42,459 nucleotides of DNA, from assembly GCA_035570495.1 (NCBI GenBank), contig DATMLO010000081.1, forward strand, positions 1 through 42,459. Direction: 5' to 3'. Made by a program: the position numbers and the translations under genes. The stretch is from DATARH01 sp035570495 (GTDB lineage Bacteria; Pseudomonadota; Alphaproteobacteria; ATCC43930; CGMCC-115725). Positions 23,390-31,469 of the stretch are shown piece after piece. Under the pieces are notes generated by a model. That model ran no database searches. It was not told the DNA's origin and was given only the letters and a program-made list of their open reading frames with translations. Within the stretch, counting starts at the first letter, position 1. Each line of letters begins with the position of its first letter.

Positions 23390-23724
23390 TCGATGATGCC
23401 ATCGTCGAGAACGGTGTCGGGGACGGCGGTCTCGATCTCGACCACCCAAAGATCGGGATCACGCTGCCGCTGTCGTGCGATATAGGCGTCGGCATCGCTT
23501 TCCGCTACCGGCACAGCGCCGGTCGCGCGCAGCCAGCCCAGCGTGCCGTCGCCGCGCCGTGTTTGCTGGAGCACCGTCGCGCCGGTATCGCGCTCGCAGA
23601 GTTTGACGAGTATCGCGCCGGCGTCGGGGTCGCCGCGCGCCGTCACCGCGACCCCGATCGCCGCGATGTCGCAGCGTCGGATCAGCGCCTTCACCTGGAT
23701 CGACGATTTGAGCCGGGCTTCCAT
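23386..23724 (-). CDS. DUF1491 family protein
   Basis: 112 residues from ATG 23724; a TTG directly precedes it. EARLKSSIQVKALIRRCDI, RGDPDAGAILVKLCERD and YIARQRQRDPDLWVVEIE match what I know of DUF1491, a small cytoplasmic alphaproteobacterial family of unknown function. The stop overlaps the downstream Nudix start (ATGA), so the two proteins are translationally coupled. Confidence 0.85.
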   Translation of the reverse strand: MEARLKSSIQVKALIRRCDIAAIGVAVTARGDPDAGAILVKLCERDTGATVLQQTRRGDGTLGWLRATGAVPVAESDADAYIARQRQRDPDLWVVEIETAVPDTVLDDGIIE

Positions 23725-23737
23725 CAAGCCCCTGAGA

Positions 23738-24196
23738 CTACAGCCGCGACAGGGATTGGGTGCCGCCGATCCCGGCGTCGCGATAGACCGCGAGCACGCG
23801 GTTGTCGTCGAGCATCAGATAGGTCGTGCCACCCTGGTCGCAGGTTACGTCGGCGACCGGGTAATCCGGCCTGGTCAGGAGTTGCTTCAGCTTGTTCTGC
23901 AGATCGGGCTGCGACGAGAACGACCTCTGCAAGTCGGCGGTCGCCATGCGGCCGTATTGCAGCTTGTAGGTGCCGTTGCACTCGCCGGGGCCCATGGTCG
24001 TCGGCTGACCGTTCTCCGGCGTCAGCACGACTGCGTCGGCGCGAAACGTCACCTTGTTGTGATCCGGATCAGACCAGTTGCCGATCAGCGCGCTCGACGG
24101 CTCGTTCTGGAACGGCAAGAAGCTGCACGACGCGCACAACAGCGCCGCCAGCACCGCGACGAGACCGCGCCTCGCGCCGCTTTTTGCCCATTTCAT
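23738..24196 (-). CDS. Predicted lipoprotein, unknown family
   Basis: 152 residues from ATG 24196. The N-terminus has basic residues then GLVAVLAALLCASC, a signal peptide with lipobox-like CASC. The mature part contains LIGNWSDPDHNKVTFRADAV and ECNGTYKLQYGRM, and further SYL/YLMLDD-type strands, suggesting a small lipocalin- or AMIN-like beta fold, but I do not recognise a family. It ends 13 bp before the DUF1491 start and is divergent from the TIM-barrel gene. Confidence 0.75.
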   Translation of the reverse strand: MKWAKSGARRGLVAVLAALLCASCSFLPFQNEPSSALIGNWSDPDHNKVTFRADAVVLTPENGQPTTMGPGECNGTYKLQYGRMATADLQRSFSSQPDLQNKLKQLLTRPDYPVADVTCDQGGTTYLMLDDNRVLAVYRDAGIGGTQSLSRL

Positions 24197-24303
24197 AACC
24201 GCGAGTGTAGGTACGGGCCTTCGATTGTCACGCGAAAAGGCGGGTGGTTGCCCCGCCGGCCGAGGCATGTTGGGATCGGAAACGGCTGGAGGAGGAGCAA
24301 ATC

Positions 24304-25137
24304 ATGGGCCTGTTCGAGCGGATCGGAATCGATGTCGGGCGCAAGCTGGTGCTGGAGGACGCCATCGAATGGGCGGCCGAAAACAAGGTGCGTTACATCG
24401 ATATCCAGCTCGACACCGGCGATAACGCGCTCGGCACGATCAGCGGCATTCGCGGCTCGCGTGTCCGCGACCTGTGCGCGAAGAACGGCGTGACGATCGG
24501 CCTGCATACCGCCTCGGCGGTCAATGTCGCCGAATACGCGCCCTATGTCGGCGATGCGGTCGAGGCCTATCTCAAGGCCTATGTCGACGCCGCGGTGCGG
24601 CTCGGCGCCAAGTGGATCGTCATGCATGCCGGGTTTCATTTCACCTCGGACAAGACGGAGCGCATGAAGGCCGGGCTCGACCGGCTGAAGCGAGTCATCG
24701 TCCATGCCGAGAACAAGGGCGCGCTGATCCTCCTCGAAAACCTCAACAAGGAGCCCGACGACGCCGAAGTCCACTATCTCGCGCACACGGTCGAGGAGTG
24801 GCGCTATTATTTTGACGCGATCGATTCGGCCTCGTTCGGGCTGTCCTTCACCACCAACCACGCGCATCTCGTGCCCGAGGGCATCGACGGGTTTGTTGAC
24901 GCGATAGACCTTAAACGGGTCGGCGAGGTGCGCCTCGCCGACTGCTTCCGCAACGGGTTCGAGGTGCATCTGAAGCCAGGCGAGGGCAACCTCGATTTCG
25001 GTGCGATGTTCAAGCGGCTCGAACGCGCCGGTTTCAAGGGCCATTACACCAACGCGTTCGGATCGCTGGATGATATGCTCGCCGGACGCTACGAGCTGTT
25101 GCGTCTCGCCGCGGCGGCGGGGGTCAAGGTGGACTAG
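24304..25137 (+). CDS. Sugar-isomerase / AP-endonuclease-2-like TIM-barrel protein
   Basis: 277 residues from ATG 24304, preceded by GGAGGAG. The sequence follows the PF01261 (xylose isomerase-like TIM barrel) pattern: LEDAIEWAAENKVRYIDIQL, IGLHTASAVNVAEYAPYVGD, LGAKWIVMHAGFHF, ALILLENLNK and later a metal-type region FGLSFTTNHAHLVPE, then HLKPGEGNLDF. His, Glu and Asp residues at strand ends suggest a divalent metal site. The substrate is unknown. It is followed 14 bp later by a DUF805 gene, so both may be co-transcribed. Confidence 0.82.
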   Translation: MGLFERIGIDVGRKLVLEDAIEWAAENKVRYIDIQLDTGDNALGTISGIRGSRVRDLCAKNGVTIGLHTASAVNVAEYAPYVGDAVEAYLKAYVDAAVRLGAKWIVMHAGFHFTSDKTERMKAGLDRLKRVIVHAENKGALILLENLNKEPDDAEVHYLAHTVEEWRYYFDAIDSASFGLSFTTNHAHLVPEGIDGFVDAIDLKRVGEVRLADCFRNGFEVHLKPGEGNLDFGAMFKRLERAGFKGHYTNAFGSLDDMLAGRYELLRLAAAAGVKVD

Positions 25138-25151
25138 AGGAGGGGGACGTC

Positions 25152-25595
25152 ATGGAATTTTTTCTTTCGGCACAGGGGCGAATCCCGCGTTACCAGTGGT
25201 GGCTCGGCTCGATCGGCCTCGGCGTCGCGGGCCTCATCGTCGGCGTCATCATCGGGTTGGTTTTCGGAGCCGCGGCGCGCGGGTTTGCCGGCCGCGCAGT
25301 TCTGTTCCTGGTGTCGCTCGCCATCATCTACGGGTCGTATTGCCTGATCGCGAAACGCTTTCACGATCGAGACAAGCCAGAGCTTTACGCCCAGCTGGTG
25401 GTCGGCTTCCGCCTCGTCAAAATCGTCCTCGACCTGATCGGGGTGAGCGGCAACCACCTGCAGCTCAACGGAATCGATTACATCTTCCTGATCGGGTTGT
25501 TCGGCATCGCCATTTGGCTGTTTATCGATCTCGGATGCCTGCGCGGGACGATCGGCCCCAACCAGTACGGCCCCGATCCGCTCGCCGGACGCTAG
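25152..25595 (+). CDS. DUF805 family inner-membrane protein
   Basis: 147 residues from ATG 25152, with GGAGGGGGA upstream. FLSAQGRIPRYQWWLGSIGL at the N-terminus, then hydrophobic helices (about 20-40, 46-66, 110-125), the conserved KRFHDRDKPEL loop and the C-terminal GTIGPNQYGPDPL are all DUF805 marks. Function of the family is unknown. The sequence is somewhat longer than the usual ~120 residues because the middle helix region is extended. Confidence 0.88.
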   Translation: MEFFLSAQGRIPRYQWWLGSIGLGVAGLIVGVIIGLVFGAAARGFAGRAVLFLVSLAIIYGSYCLIAKRFHDRDKPELYAQLVVGFRLVKIVLDLIGVSGNHLQLNGIDYIFLIGLFGIAIWLFIDLGCLRGTIGPNQYGPDPLAGR

Positions 25596-25600
25596 CCCCG

Positions 25601-25936
25601 TCAGAAATTGATCTGCATCGACTGCAGCACGTCCTTCGCGTTGAAGATAAAGGTCACCTTCTGCGACTTCGCGGGGCAGGCCGGCGACGAGCTTGAGCTG
25701 AGCGGCTGCGCGAAATCGTATTCATAGGTCTTGCCGCCGTCTGCGGTCGGCGTCTCCGCGGCCGGCTTGCCGAGCGATTTGACGACCTCGGGTGAGGTCG
25801 TGCCGCCCGCCTTCAGCCCCGCGACCTGCGATTTGATCGCGTCGAGATTGCCGGGCGCATATTCGCAGCGCATCCCCTGTTCGCCACCGCACGCGGCCAG
25901 CAGCAACACCAAACCCAAGACGCAGAACCTCGTCAT
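25601..25936 (-). CDS. Predicted SmpA/BamE-like lipoprotein
   Basis: 111 residues. Signal peptide with lipobox LLAAC. The mature part contains SQVAGLKAGGTTSPEVVKSL GKPAAETPT and GGKTYEYDF, resembling the helix-strand pattern of BamE/SmpA-type domains (a helix followed by LG-P and Y-Y-F strands). It is shorter and has two further Cys residues (RCEY, PACP) that could pair. The family link is an inference. It lies 5 bp from the convergent DUF805 stop. Confidence 0.7.
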   Translation of the reverse strand: MTRFCVLGLVLLLAACGGEQGMRCEYAPGNLDAIKSQVAGLKAGGTTSPEVVKSLGKPAAETPTADGGKTYEYDFAQPLSSSSSPACPAKSQKVTFIFNAKDVLQSMQINF

Positions 25937-25994
25937 TCGTCATGCCCCTTAATGTCTCGAAGGGGCGGATGACAGCCACAGACGCGCGCCCGGG

Positions 25995-26795
25995 TCAACC
26001 CTTCGGCGCCACGTCGAGCCTGACGACGATCCCCTCGAGCCCGGGTTTCGCCGCCGGATAGCGCGTCAGCACCAGCGGGTCGTGGCCCGGCACGACATGG
26101 CTTAACGAGCTCGCGAGTCGCCGCACCGTGGCGAATCCCTCGAGCATGTCGCCCACGTTGTAGACCGTCGGGTAGGCACGCATCTCTTCGAAGTTGGCAT
26201 AGAAATGCGACGCGTCGGCGGCGAGCACGACCCAGCCCCGCTCGGTCTTGACCCGCACCACCTGAAGTCCGGCGGTGTGCCCGCCGACATGATGCACGGT
26301 GATCCCTGGCGCCAGCTCGTCGACGCCGTCGTGGAACTGCACCCGGCCGCGGAACAGCCGGCCGATCATCGCCATCACGTCGTCTTCCTCGAACGAGCGG
26401 CGGAGCTGCGGGTGGCACATGCAGCGCCCGGTGCAGAACGCCATCTCGCGGTCCTGCAGATGATACGTCGCGTTGGGGAACAACTCGCCGCTGCCCGCGT
26501 GATCGTAATGCATGTGGCTGATGATGACGTCTTTGACGCTGTCGGGGTCGATGCCGATCATCCTGAGGCCGTCGCCCGGCGGGGTGAGAAACTCGCGCCC
26601 GCGCTTCCTGGCCATCGCCGCGTCAAACCCGGTGTCGAGGATAAAGGTGCGGCTCTCGCCGACGATCGCCCAGACGAAATAATCGAGCGGCATCGGCGCG
26701 GTGTCGTGCGGGTCGCTCTGCAGGAAATTTTCGTGCGCGCGCCGGTCGTGATGCGCGTATTTGACCGCGTAGATTTCATAGGTGTCGGACGCCAT
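25995..26795 (-). CDS. MBL-fold hydrolase, N-acyl homoserine lactonase-like
   Basis: 266 residues from ATG 26795, preceded by AAGGAGC. Metallo-beta-lactamase fold with the binuclear metal motif H94-x-H96-x-D98-H99 (SHMHYDHAG), a further ligand in HHVGGHTAGLQ, and an Asp in VLAADASHF. The overall pattern matches the quorum-quenching AHL lactonase-like group, which hydrolyses lactones, but the same group includes enzymes with other substrates. No luxI/luxR genes are in the window. It ends the minus-strand pair that follows the dehydrogenase gene. Confidence 0.84.
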   Translation of the reverse strand: MASDTYEIYAVKYAHHDRRAHENFLQSDPHDTAPMPLDYFVWAIVGESRTFILDTGFDAAMARKRGREFLTPPGDGLRMIGIDPDSVKDVIISHMHYDHAGSGELFPNATYHLQDREMAFCTGRCMCHPQLRRSFEEDDVMAMIGRLFRGRVQFHDGVDELAPGITVHHVGGHTAGLQVVRVKTERGWVVLAADASHFYANFEEMRAYPTVYNVGDMLEGFATVRRLASSLSHVVPGHDPLVLTRYPAAKPGLEGIVVRLDVAPKG

Positions 26796-26816
26796 CTCGC
26801 TCCTTCGATGCAGCTC

Positions 26817-27614
26817 TCAATCCTGCGCCATCATCCGGGCGGCGGCGGGCAGGGTGAGGAAATGCGGCGTGTGCGTCGCCGCGAAGGCGAGGATGCGGTT
26901 CATCACCCCGGCGACCGTCACGCGCTCGCCGCCTGCCATCCCGGCATAGGCGATTTTGGCGACGGCGTCGGCGGTCATCATCCGCTGCATCTGCACGCCC
27001 GACAGCGTGCCGCCCGCGACGGCGAAAAACTCGGTCGCGGTCGTGCCTGGGCACAGCACGTTGATCGTGACGCCACTGCCCTGAAGCTCCTGCGCCAGCG
27101 CCTCGCCAAAGCTGCGAACAAAAGCCTTTGTCGCGCCGTATACGGCCATGTTGGGGCAGGGGAGAAACGACGCCGTGGACGCGACGAGCATGATCTTGCC
27201 GCGGCGTTTCGCCAGCATGGCCGGCAGCAGCGCCTGCGTCAGCTCGGTCAGCGCGACGATGTTGACCTGCAGCATCTCGGCATTGCGCGTCGCGTCGATG
27301 CGGGTGAACGCGCCCATCGCGCCGAGCCCGGCATTGTTGACGAGGGTTTCGACCTCGATCCCGCGCGCACCCAGCTCAGCAATGAGCTTCGCCGCGCCGC
27401 CTGGCTGGGACAAATCCGCGGCGATGATGGTCGCGGCCGCGCCAAGGCTCCGGAGCTCTTCGGCCAGGGTTTCCATCGGCGCGACGCGGCGTGCGCTCAG
27501 CACGACATCATGGCCATGCCGCGCCAGCTCGCGCGCCAGCGCGGCCCCAATCCCACTCGATGCGCCGGTGACTAGCGCCCCAGGGCGAGCAGATGGACGA
27601 TTGCTGCTGTTCAT
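26817..27614 (-). CDS. Short-chain dehydrogenase/reductase
   Basis: 265 residues from ATG 27614; an in-frame TTG at 27632 would add six. Rossmann-fold NAD(P) site TGASSGIG (16-23), NNAG (93-96), and the catalytic set Ser146/149, Y159 and K163 (VYGATKAF). Classical SDR of the DltE/YqjQ-like group, NADPH-preferring by the basic ARR after strand 2. The substrate is unknown. The 22-bp gap before the MBL gene suggests a shared transcript. Confidence 0.9.
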   Translation of the reverse strand: MNSSNRPSARPGALVTGASSGIGAALARELARHGHDVVLSARRVAPMETLAEELRSLGAAATIIAADLSQPGGAAKLIAELGARGIEVETLVNNAGLGAMGAFTRIDATRNAEMLQVNIVALTELTQALLPAMLAKRRGKIMLVASTASFLPCPNMAVYGATKAFVRSFGEALAQELQGSGVTINVLCPGTTATEFFAVAGGTLSGVQMQRMMTADAVAKIAYAGMAGGERVTVAGVMNRILAFAATHTPHFLTLPAAARMMAQD

Positions 27615-27680
27615 GGGCGACCTATGATCCAATCCGCCTCCAGCATAGAGCCGGCGTCGACCGGCCGAAGGAGAAAAGCA

Positions 27681-28151
27681 ATGAGACTTGCGTGCGCGAT
27701 CGTGTTGACCGTTCTGGTGGCGGGGTCAGCCTATGCGGACGACGCGATCAAGGCCGGAAAATGGGAGTACTCGGCGCAGGTGCAGATGCCCAACATGCCA
27801 AAGCTGCCGCCCGGCGTGCAGCTCCCGCCAAATATCCAGGCCGGCCCGAACGGCATGAATGTCACCTCCAGCCGTTGCATCACGGCCGACGAGGCGGCCC
27901 CGGATTCGCGACCTCTCGGCCAGAACGGCAAATGCACGCGCGATAAATTCGAACGCGACGGCGGGACAGTGACCTGGGCGATGACGTGCGAGTCACAGCA
28001 CGGCCCCGTGCACATGGAGGGGGTTGGGCATTATCATGGCGACTCGATGGATGCCGATATAACCACCAAGGCAACATTCGGCGGCGGCCCGCCGCAAACC
28101 ATGACCACGCACATCACTGGCCATTATCTGGGGCCCTGCGATGCCAAATGA
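27681..28151 (+). CDS. DUF3617 family periplasmic protein
   Basis: 156 residues from ATG 27681, preceded by AAGGAG. Signal peptide MRLACAIVLTVLVAGSAYAD with cleavage at AYA. The mature domain begins AIKAGKWEYSAQVQM and includes SSRCITADEA and further Cys residues (GKCTRDKF, MTCESQ, GPCDAK) typical of DUF3617. Function unknown. Its last 11 bp overlap the start of the PPOX-family gene, so the two are coupled. Confidence 0.86.
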   Translation: MRLACAIVLTVLVAGSAYADDAIKAGKWEYSAQVQMPNMPKLPPGVQLPPNIQAGPNGMNVTSSRCITADEAAPDSRPLGQNGKCTRDKFERDGGTVTWAMTCESQHGPVHMEGVGHYHGDSMDADITTKATFGGGPPQTMTTHITGHYLGPCDAK

Positions 28152-28617
28152 CGCGCAACCTTCCGACGATCAGCCGCGGCGGCGGCAGATCAACCTCAGC
28201 CCTGAGGAACAGAGCGCTTTTATCCGCGCGACGCGCAAAGCCTCGCTCGCGACGGTCGACAAGGACGGGTTCCCGCATCTCGTGGCGATGACGGTCGGCG
28301 TCCACGATGGCGTCTATTACATGACCTCCTATGCCAAGGCACAGAAGGTGCTCAACATCAGGCGCAACCCAAAAGTCGCGCTGATGGTCGAAGCCGGCGG
28401 TTCCTATGCGGAGCTGAAGGGCGTCATGGTGCGCGGCACCTGCGAGATCATCGAGGGCGCTGACGCGGTGCGCGACGCCTGGGCAATCATCGCCGGGGTC
28501 GACAACCAGCCACGCCGCCGCGAGACCAACGACAGCGCCCCCAAACGCGTCGTCCTCAAGGTGACACCGGAGAAAATCTACAGCTGGGACCACACCAAGC
28601 TAGCCGGGAAGTATTAG
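28141..28617 (+). CDS. Pyridoxamine-5'-phosphate oxidase-like (PPOX/FMN-binding split barrel) protein
   Basis: 158 residues from ATG 28141. LSPEEQSAFIRATRKASLAT, VDKDGFPHLVAM, VGVHDGVYYMTSYAKAQKV and LNIRRNPKVALMVEAGGSYA are the standard split-barrel pattern of PPOX-class flavoproteins, which bind FMN or F420. Substrate unknown. The start lies inside the end of the DUF3617 gene. An interspersed repeat begins 17 bp after the stop. Confidence 0.84.
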   Translation: MPNDAQPSDDQPRRRQINLSPEEQSAFIRATRKASLATVDKDGFPHLVAMTVGVHDGVYYMTSYAKAQKVLNIRRNPKVALMVEAGGSYAELKGVMVRGTCEIIEGADAVRDAWAIIAGVDNQPRRRETNDSAPKRVVLKVTPEKIYSWDHTKLAGKY

Positions 28618-28633
28618 CCTAGATCACGGCGAT

Positions 28634-28759
28634 GCGTCCTTCGAGGCTTTGCTCCGCAAAGCGCCTCAGGATGAGGACTTTTACTAGTGCCATCTACCAA
28701 CCGCCCTCATCCTGAGGTGTAACCACCGGGTTCGGCCCGGTGGGAGCCTCGAAGGACGC
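28634..28759. repeat. Interspersed palindromic repeat, type A, copy 2
   Basis: Same construction as the element at 10595-10706. Outer arms GCGTCCTTCGAGGC (28634-28647) and GCCTCGAAGGACGC (28746-28759) are perfect reverse complements, and the inner CCTCAGGATGAGG and CCTCATCCTGAGG boxes are present. The inserts between boxes differ from copy 1, including a CCACCGGGTTCGGCCCGGTGG hairpin-like insert in the right half. It lies between two convergent genes, a common place for such repeats. Confidence 0.9.
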
Positions 28760-28777
28760 AGCGACCGTTCCGCGGCG

Positions 28778-29977
28778 TCAGCCGCTCGCGAATGCGTCCT
28801 CGATCAGCCGGGTGAGCACATCGCGCGCGTCGAAATGCGCGAGCGCGATATCGCGCGCCGCCCGCATCTCGGCGGCATGGTTCGCCTCGACCGCCTCGAT
28901 CGCCGCCGCCGCTTCGTCGCCGGTTGAGAAGGCGTGCAACCCGCGCCCGGTCGGCAGCAGACGCGAGAACCCGGTATCCTGCACGACGACCGGGCGTGAC
29001 GCGGCGAGATACCCGGCGCTGCGCGTCGAGAACCAGCCGGTTCTGAGCGCGACATAGACATTCTTCGCGATCGACACCTCGCCGCGCGAGACCGCGACAT
29101 AATCCTGGTAATCCTCCGGGGTCAGCGTCGCCGACGGGCCGTCCTCGACCGTCCAGCCTTGAGCCGCGAGCGCGTCGCGCGGCGCCTCGGTACCACCGAT
29201 CGCGAGGCGGAACGGTCGCGCGACACGGCGCGGCAGATCGGCGATCTTGGCGAACTCCTCGGCCTTGCCGCGATACTCGACCCCGCGATACTCGAGCCTT
29301 CCCTTGAACACGTTCCACGTCATCACCGTGCTCCACGCCGCGTCGGGCGCGAGCACCTCGGACCGTGCCGGCCACAGCTCGGGTACGATCGGCATGCGCG
29401 TCTTCTTCCAGTCGATCCCGGCGGCCGGCACCAGGCAATCAGGCGCGCCGAAATTCTCGGCATAGGTGAAATGCCGGTCATGCGCGTGGACGCTCGCGCA
29501 CCAGCGATCGACATTCTCCGACCAGCTCGGACGCTCGGAGAGGATGATCTGGTTATAGCCGGGGTCGCTGTCGAGAAAGAGCTTGAGGCAGCGCTCGGGC
29601 AACGCATCCGGAAAAAAGCTGCCGCCGCTGACATTGACGAACAGATCGGCGCTTTTCGCGAAGTCGTCGAACGCGACCCGGCTCATGCCATAGCTGGTGT
29701 CGTGCAGATGGTGGTAATGCCAGCGGTCCGACAGCTCCGGCGCGTGACGGGCAAAAAAATCGTCGAGATAGGCGGCCGAATAGCTCGCCTCGTCGGTCAT
29801 CGACCGTTGCAGCGGGTCATAGGGCCAGCACCACGTGTCTTCGTGATAGACGACATCGTGGCCGAGCCGCGCCAGGCCGATCGCGTATTGCAGATAGTCC
29901 CAGGCGACGCCGCCAACCGGGTACTGCGCCACCATCCCGGCGACGATGATCCTGAGCTTCTGCGACGATCGGGTCAT
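28778..29977 (-). CDS. Glycosyltransferase-like protein (CgeB/GT4-like)
   Basis: 399 residues from ATG 29977. The N-terminal RIIVAGMVAQYPVGGVAWDY resembles GT-B donors' first strand, and the C-terminal half has KNVYVALRTGWFSTRSAGYL AASRPVVVQDTGFSRLLPTG RG, a GT4-like E/S-x7-E region with GLHAFSTGDEAAAAIEAVE typical of 'glycosyl transferase family 1/CgeB-like' C-termini. A catalytic assignment is not possible. A hairpin lies 14 bp upstream of the start, separating it from the MFS gene before it. Confidence 0.72.
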   Translation of the reverse strand: MTRSSQKLRIIVAGMVAQYPVGGVAWDYLQYAIGLARLGHDVVYHEDTWCWPYDPLQRSMTDEASYSAAYLDDFFARHAPELSDRWHYHHLHDTSYGMSRVAFDDFAKSADLFVNVSGGSFFPDALPERCLKLFLDSDPGYNQIILSERPSWSENVDRWCASVHAHDRHFTYAENFGAPDCLVPAAGIDWKKTRMPIVPELWPARSEVLAPDAAWSTVMTWNVFKGRLEYRGVEYRGKAEEFAKIADLPRRVARPFRLAIGGTEAPRDALAAQGWTVEDGPSATLTPEDYQDYVAVSRGEVSIAKNVYVALRTGWFSTRSAGYLAASRPVVVQDTGFSRLLPTGRGLHAFSTGDEAAAAIEAVEANHAAEMRAARDIALAHFDARDVLTRLIEDAFASG

Positions 29978-29990
29978 GCCGGCGCGATAA

Positions 29991-30022
29991 CGCCGGCGGG
30001 GGTCGGCTATTCCCCGCCGGCG
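29991..30022. terminator. GC-rich 11-bp stem-loop downstream of the first MFS gene
   Basis: CGCCGGCGGGG (29991-30001) and CCCCGCCGGCG (30012-30022) are perfect reverse complements around 10 bases. It lies between the MFS stop (30044) and the glycosyltransferase start (29977), both minus strand. The run after the stem on the minus strand is only GTTAT, so it is a weak terminator or an mRNA-stabilising stem. A second small hairpin with a T5 (30030-30034) sits on the plus-strand side. Confidence 0.55.
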
Positions 30023-30043
30023 CCGCGCGTTTTTAGCGCGGGC

Positions 30044-31369
30044 TCACACCCCGGCGTATTCGGCCGATATGTCCTTGCCGGTGTAATCCGTCAGCATCGC
30101 CGTCGCTCCGATGCCGACGACCGCCATCGCCAGGATGTAGAGACAGATCGGCAGGCTCGAGTGGTAGGTCGCGTAGAGCCATGTCGAGATGATCGGCGAC
30201 GGGCCGCCGGCGATGATCGAGGCTAGCTGATAGCCGATCGACGTGCCGCTATACCTGAGCCGCGGCGAGAAGCTCTCGGCGATCAGCGCCGCCTCCGGGC
30301 CGTATTGCGTCATGACCGGGATCAGCGAGATCGCGATCGCGACAAAGATCACCCAGGGAATGCCGGTGTTGAGCATCCAGAAATAGACAAACCCGAAGAT
30401 GCCCATGAACGCCGCGCCGATCATGTACATGTTCTTGCGGCCGATCTTGTCGCTGAGCGCGCCGGCGCAGATCACCCAGAGAAAACCTAGAGTGGTTTGG
30501 GTGATGACCCCCATCAGAACGAAATTGCGGGTTTGCCCAAGCACCGTCGTCGCGTAGGTGAAGATGAACGTGCCGACGATAAAGCCCGGTCCCTGCTCGG
30601 GCAGGCGCAGCAACGCCGCCAGGATCACCTGCCTCCACTGGCGCTTCAGTACCTCGAGCACCGGGACGCGTTCGACCCGCTCCTCGTCGAGGATGCGTTG
30701 CAACACCGGCGTCTCCGAGATGCCGAGCCGGATCCACATGCCGATCGCGACCATGATGATGCTGATCAGGAACGGGATACGCCAACCCCAAACGGCGAAC
30801 TGATCGCCCGAGAGGTAGCTGAACACCAGCACCGCGATGTTGGCGAGGGTCAGCCCGGCCGGCGCACCGAATTGCGGCCAGGACGAGATAAACCCGCGGT
30901 TCTTGGTGCTGCGCGACCACTCCATCGCCAGCAGCACCGACCCGCCCCATTCGCCGCCGACGCCGATGCCTTGCACAAGCCGCAGCAGCGTTAGGATCAC
31001 CGCGCCCCAAATGCCGATGCTGTCATAGGTCGGCACGAGCCCGACCAGGGTGGTGGCGATGCCGGTCAGCAGCAGGGTCGCGATCAAGGTCGCCTTGCGG
31101 CCGATCCGATCGCCCCAATGACCAAAGATCGCCGCGCCGATCGGTCGGCCAACAAAGCCGACGAAGAAGATGCTGAAGGACGCGAGCACGCCCATCAACG
31201 GGTCGGATTTCGGGAAGAAAGCGGGACCGAAGACCAGCGCGCTGACCGTGCCGTAGAGCAGAAAGTCGTACCACTCGATCGTGGTGCCGACGGTGCTGGC
31301 GATGAGCGCCCGGCGTAGCTGCGCGCGGTGCTCCTGCTCGGACAGGCCACTAAACACGACGTCTGACAT
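30044..31369 (-). CDS. MFS transporter, metabolite:H+ symporter (MHS) family, copy 1
   Basis: 441 residues from ATG 31369, preceded by GAGGTCAGGAA. Twelve hydrophobic helices are visible. STVGTTIEWYDFLLYGTVSA, the GHWGDRIGRKATLI loop between helices 2 and 3, and LVQGIGVGGEWGGSVLLAME are hallmarks of the MHS family (KgtP, ShiA, ProP relatives), which import carboxylates, shikimate or betaines with protons. It is strikingly similar along its full length to the adjacent gene at 31470-32807, so the pair arose by tandem duplication. Substrate unknown; the adjacent acyl-CoA genes suggest a carboxylic acid. Confidence 0.92.
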   Translation of the reverse strand: MSDVVFSGLSEQEHRAQLRRALIASTVGTTIEWYDFLLYGTVSALVFGPAFFPKSDPLMGVLASFSIFFVGFVGRPIGAAIFGHWGDRIGRKATLIATLLLTGIATTLVGLVPTYDSIGIWGAVILTLLRLVQGIGVGGEWGGSVLLAMEWSRSTKNRGFISSWPQFGAPAGLTLANIAVLVFSYLSGDQFAVWGWRIPFLISIIMVAIGMWIRLGISETPVLQRILDEERVERVPVLEVLKRQWRQVILAALLRLPEQGPGFIVGTFIFTYATTVLGQTRNFVLMGVITQTTLGFLWVICAGALSDKIGRKNMYMIGAAFMGIFGFVYFWMLNTGIPWVIFVAIAISLIPVMTQYGPEAALIAESFSPRLRYSGTSIGYQLASIIAGGPSPIISTWLYATYHSSLPICLYILAMAVVGIGATAMLTDYTGKDISAEYAGV

Positions 31370-31426
31370 TTCCTGACCTCCCTGCTGAATATTCTTCTGT
31401 TTGCCGTCCGGCCTCACTCAGTCGCT

Positions 31427-31458
31427 CACCCCTCGCCGCGGCCAGACGGCGAGGGGTG
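31427..31458. repeat. 12-bp inverted repeat between the tandem MFS genes
   Basis: CACCCCTCGCCG (31427-31438) and CGGCGAGGGGTG (31447-31458) are perfect reverse complements around 8 bases. It lies in the 100-bp gap downstream of copy 2 and upstream of copy 1. No T-run follows on the minus strand, so termination would be weak. It resembles the CCCTC-type repeats at 35540-35670. Confidence 0.6.
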
Positions 31459-31469
31459 GTTTCGACCGT

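Noticed and set aside
26205..27575. 456-codon plus-strand frame opposite the MBL hydrolase and SDR genes
   Set aside because: Crosses two clearly identified minus-strand genes; composition is of the antisense kind (H, D, R-rich).
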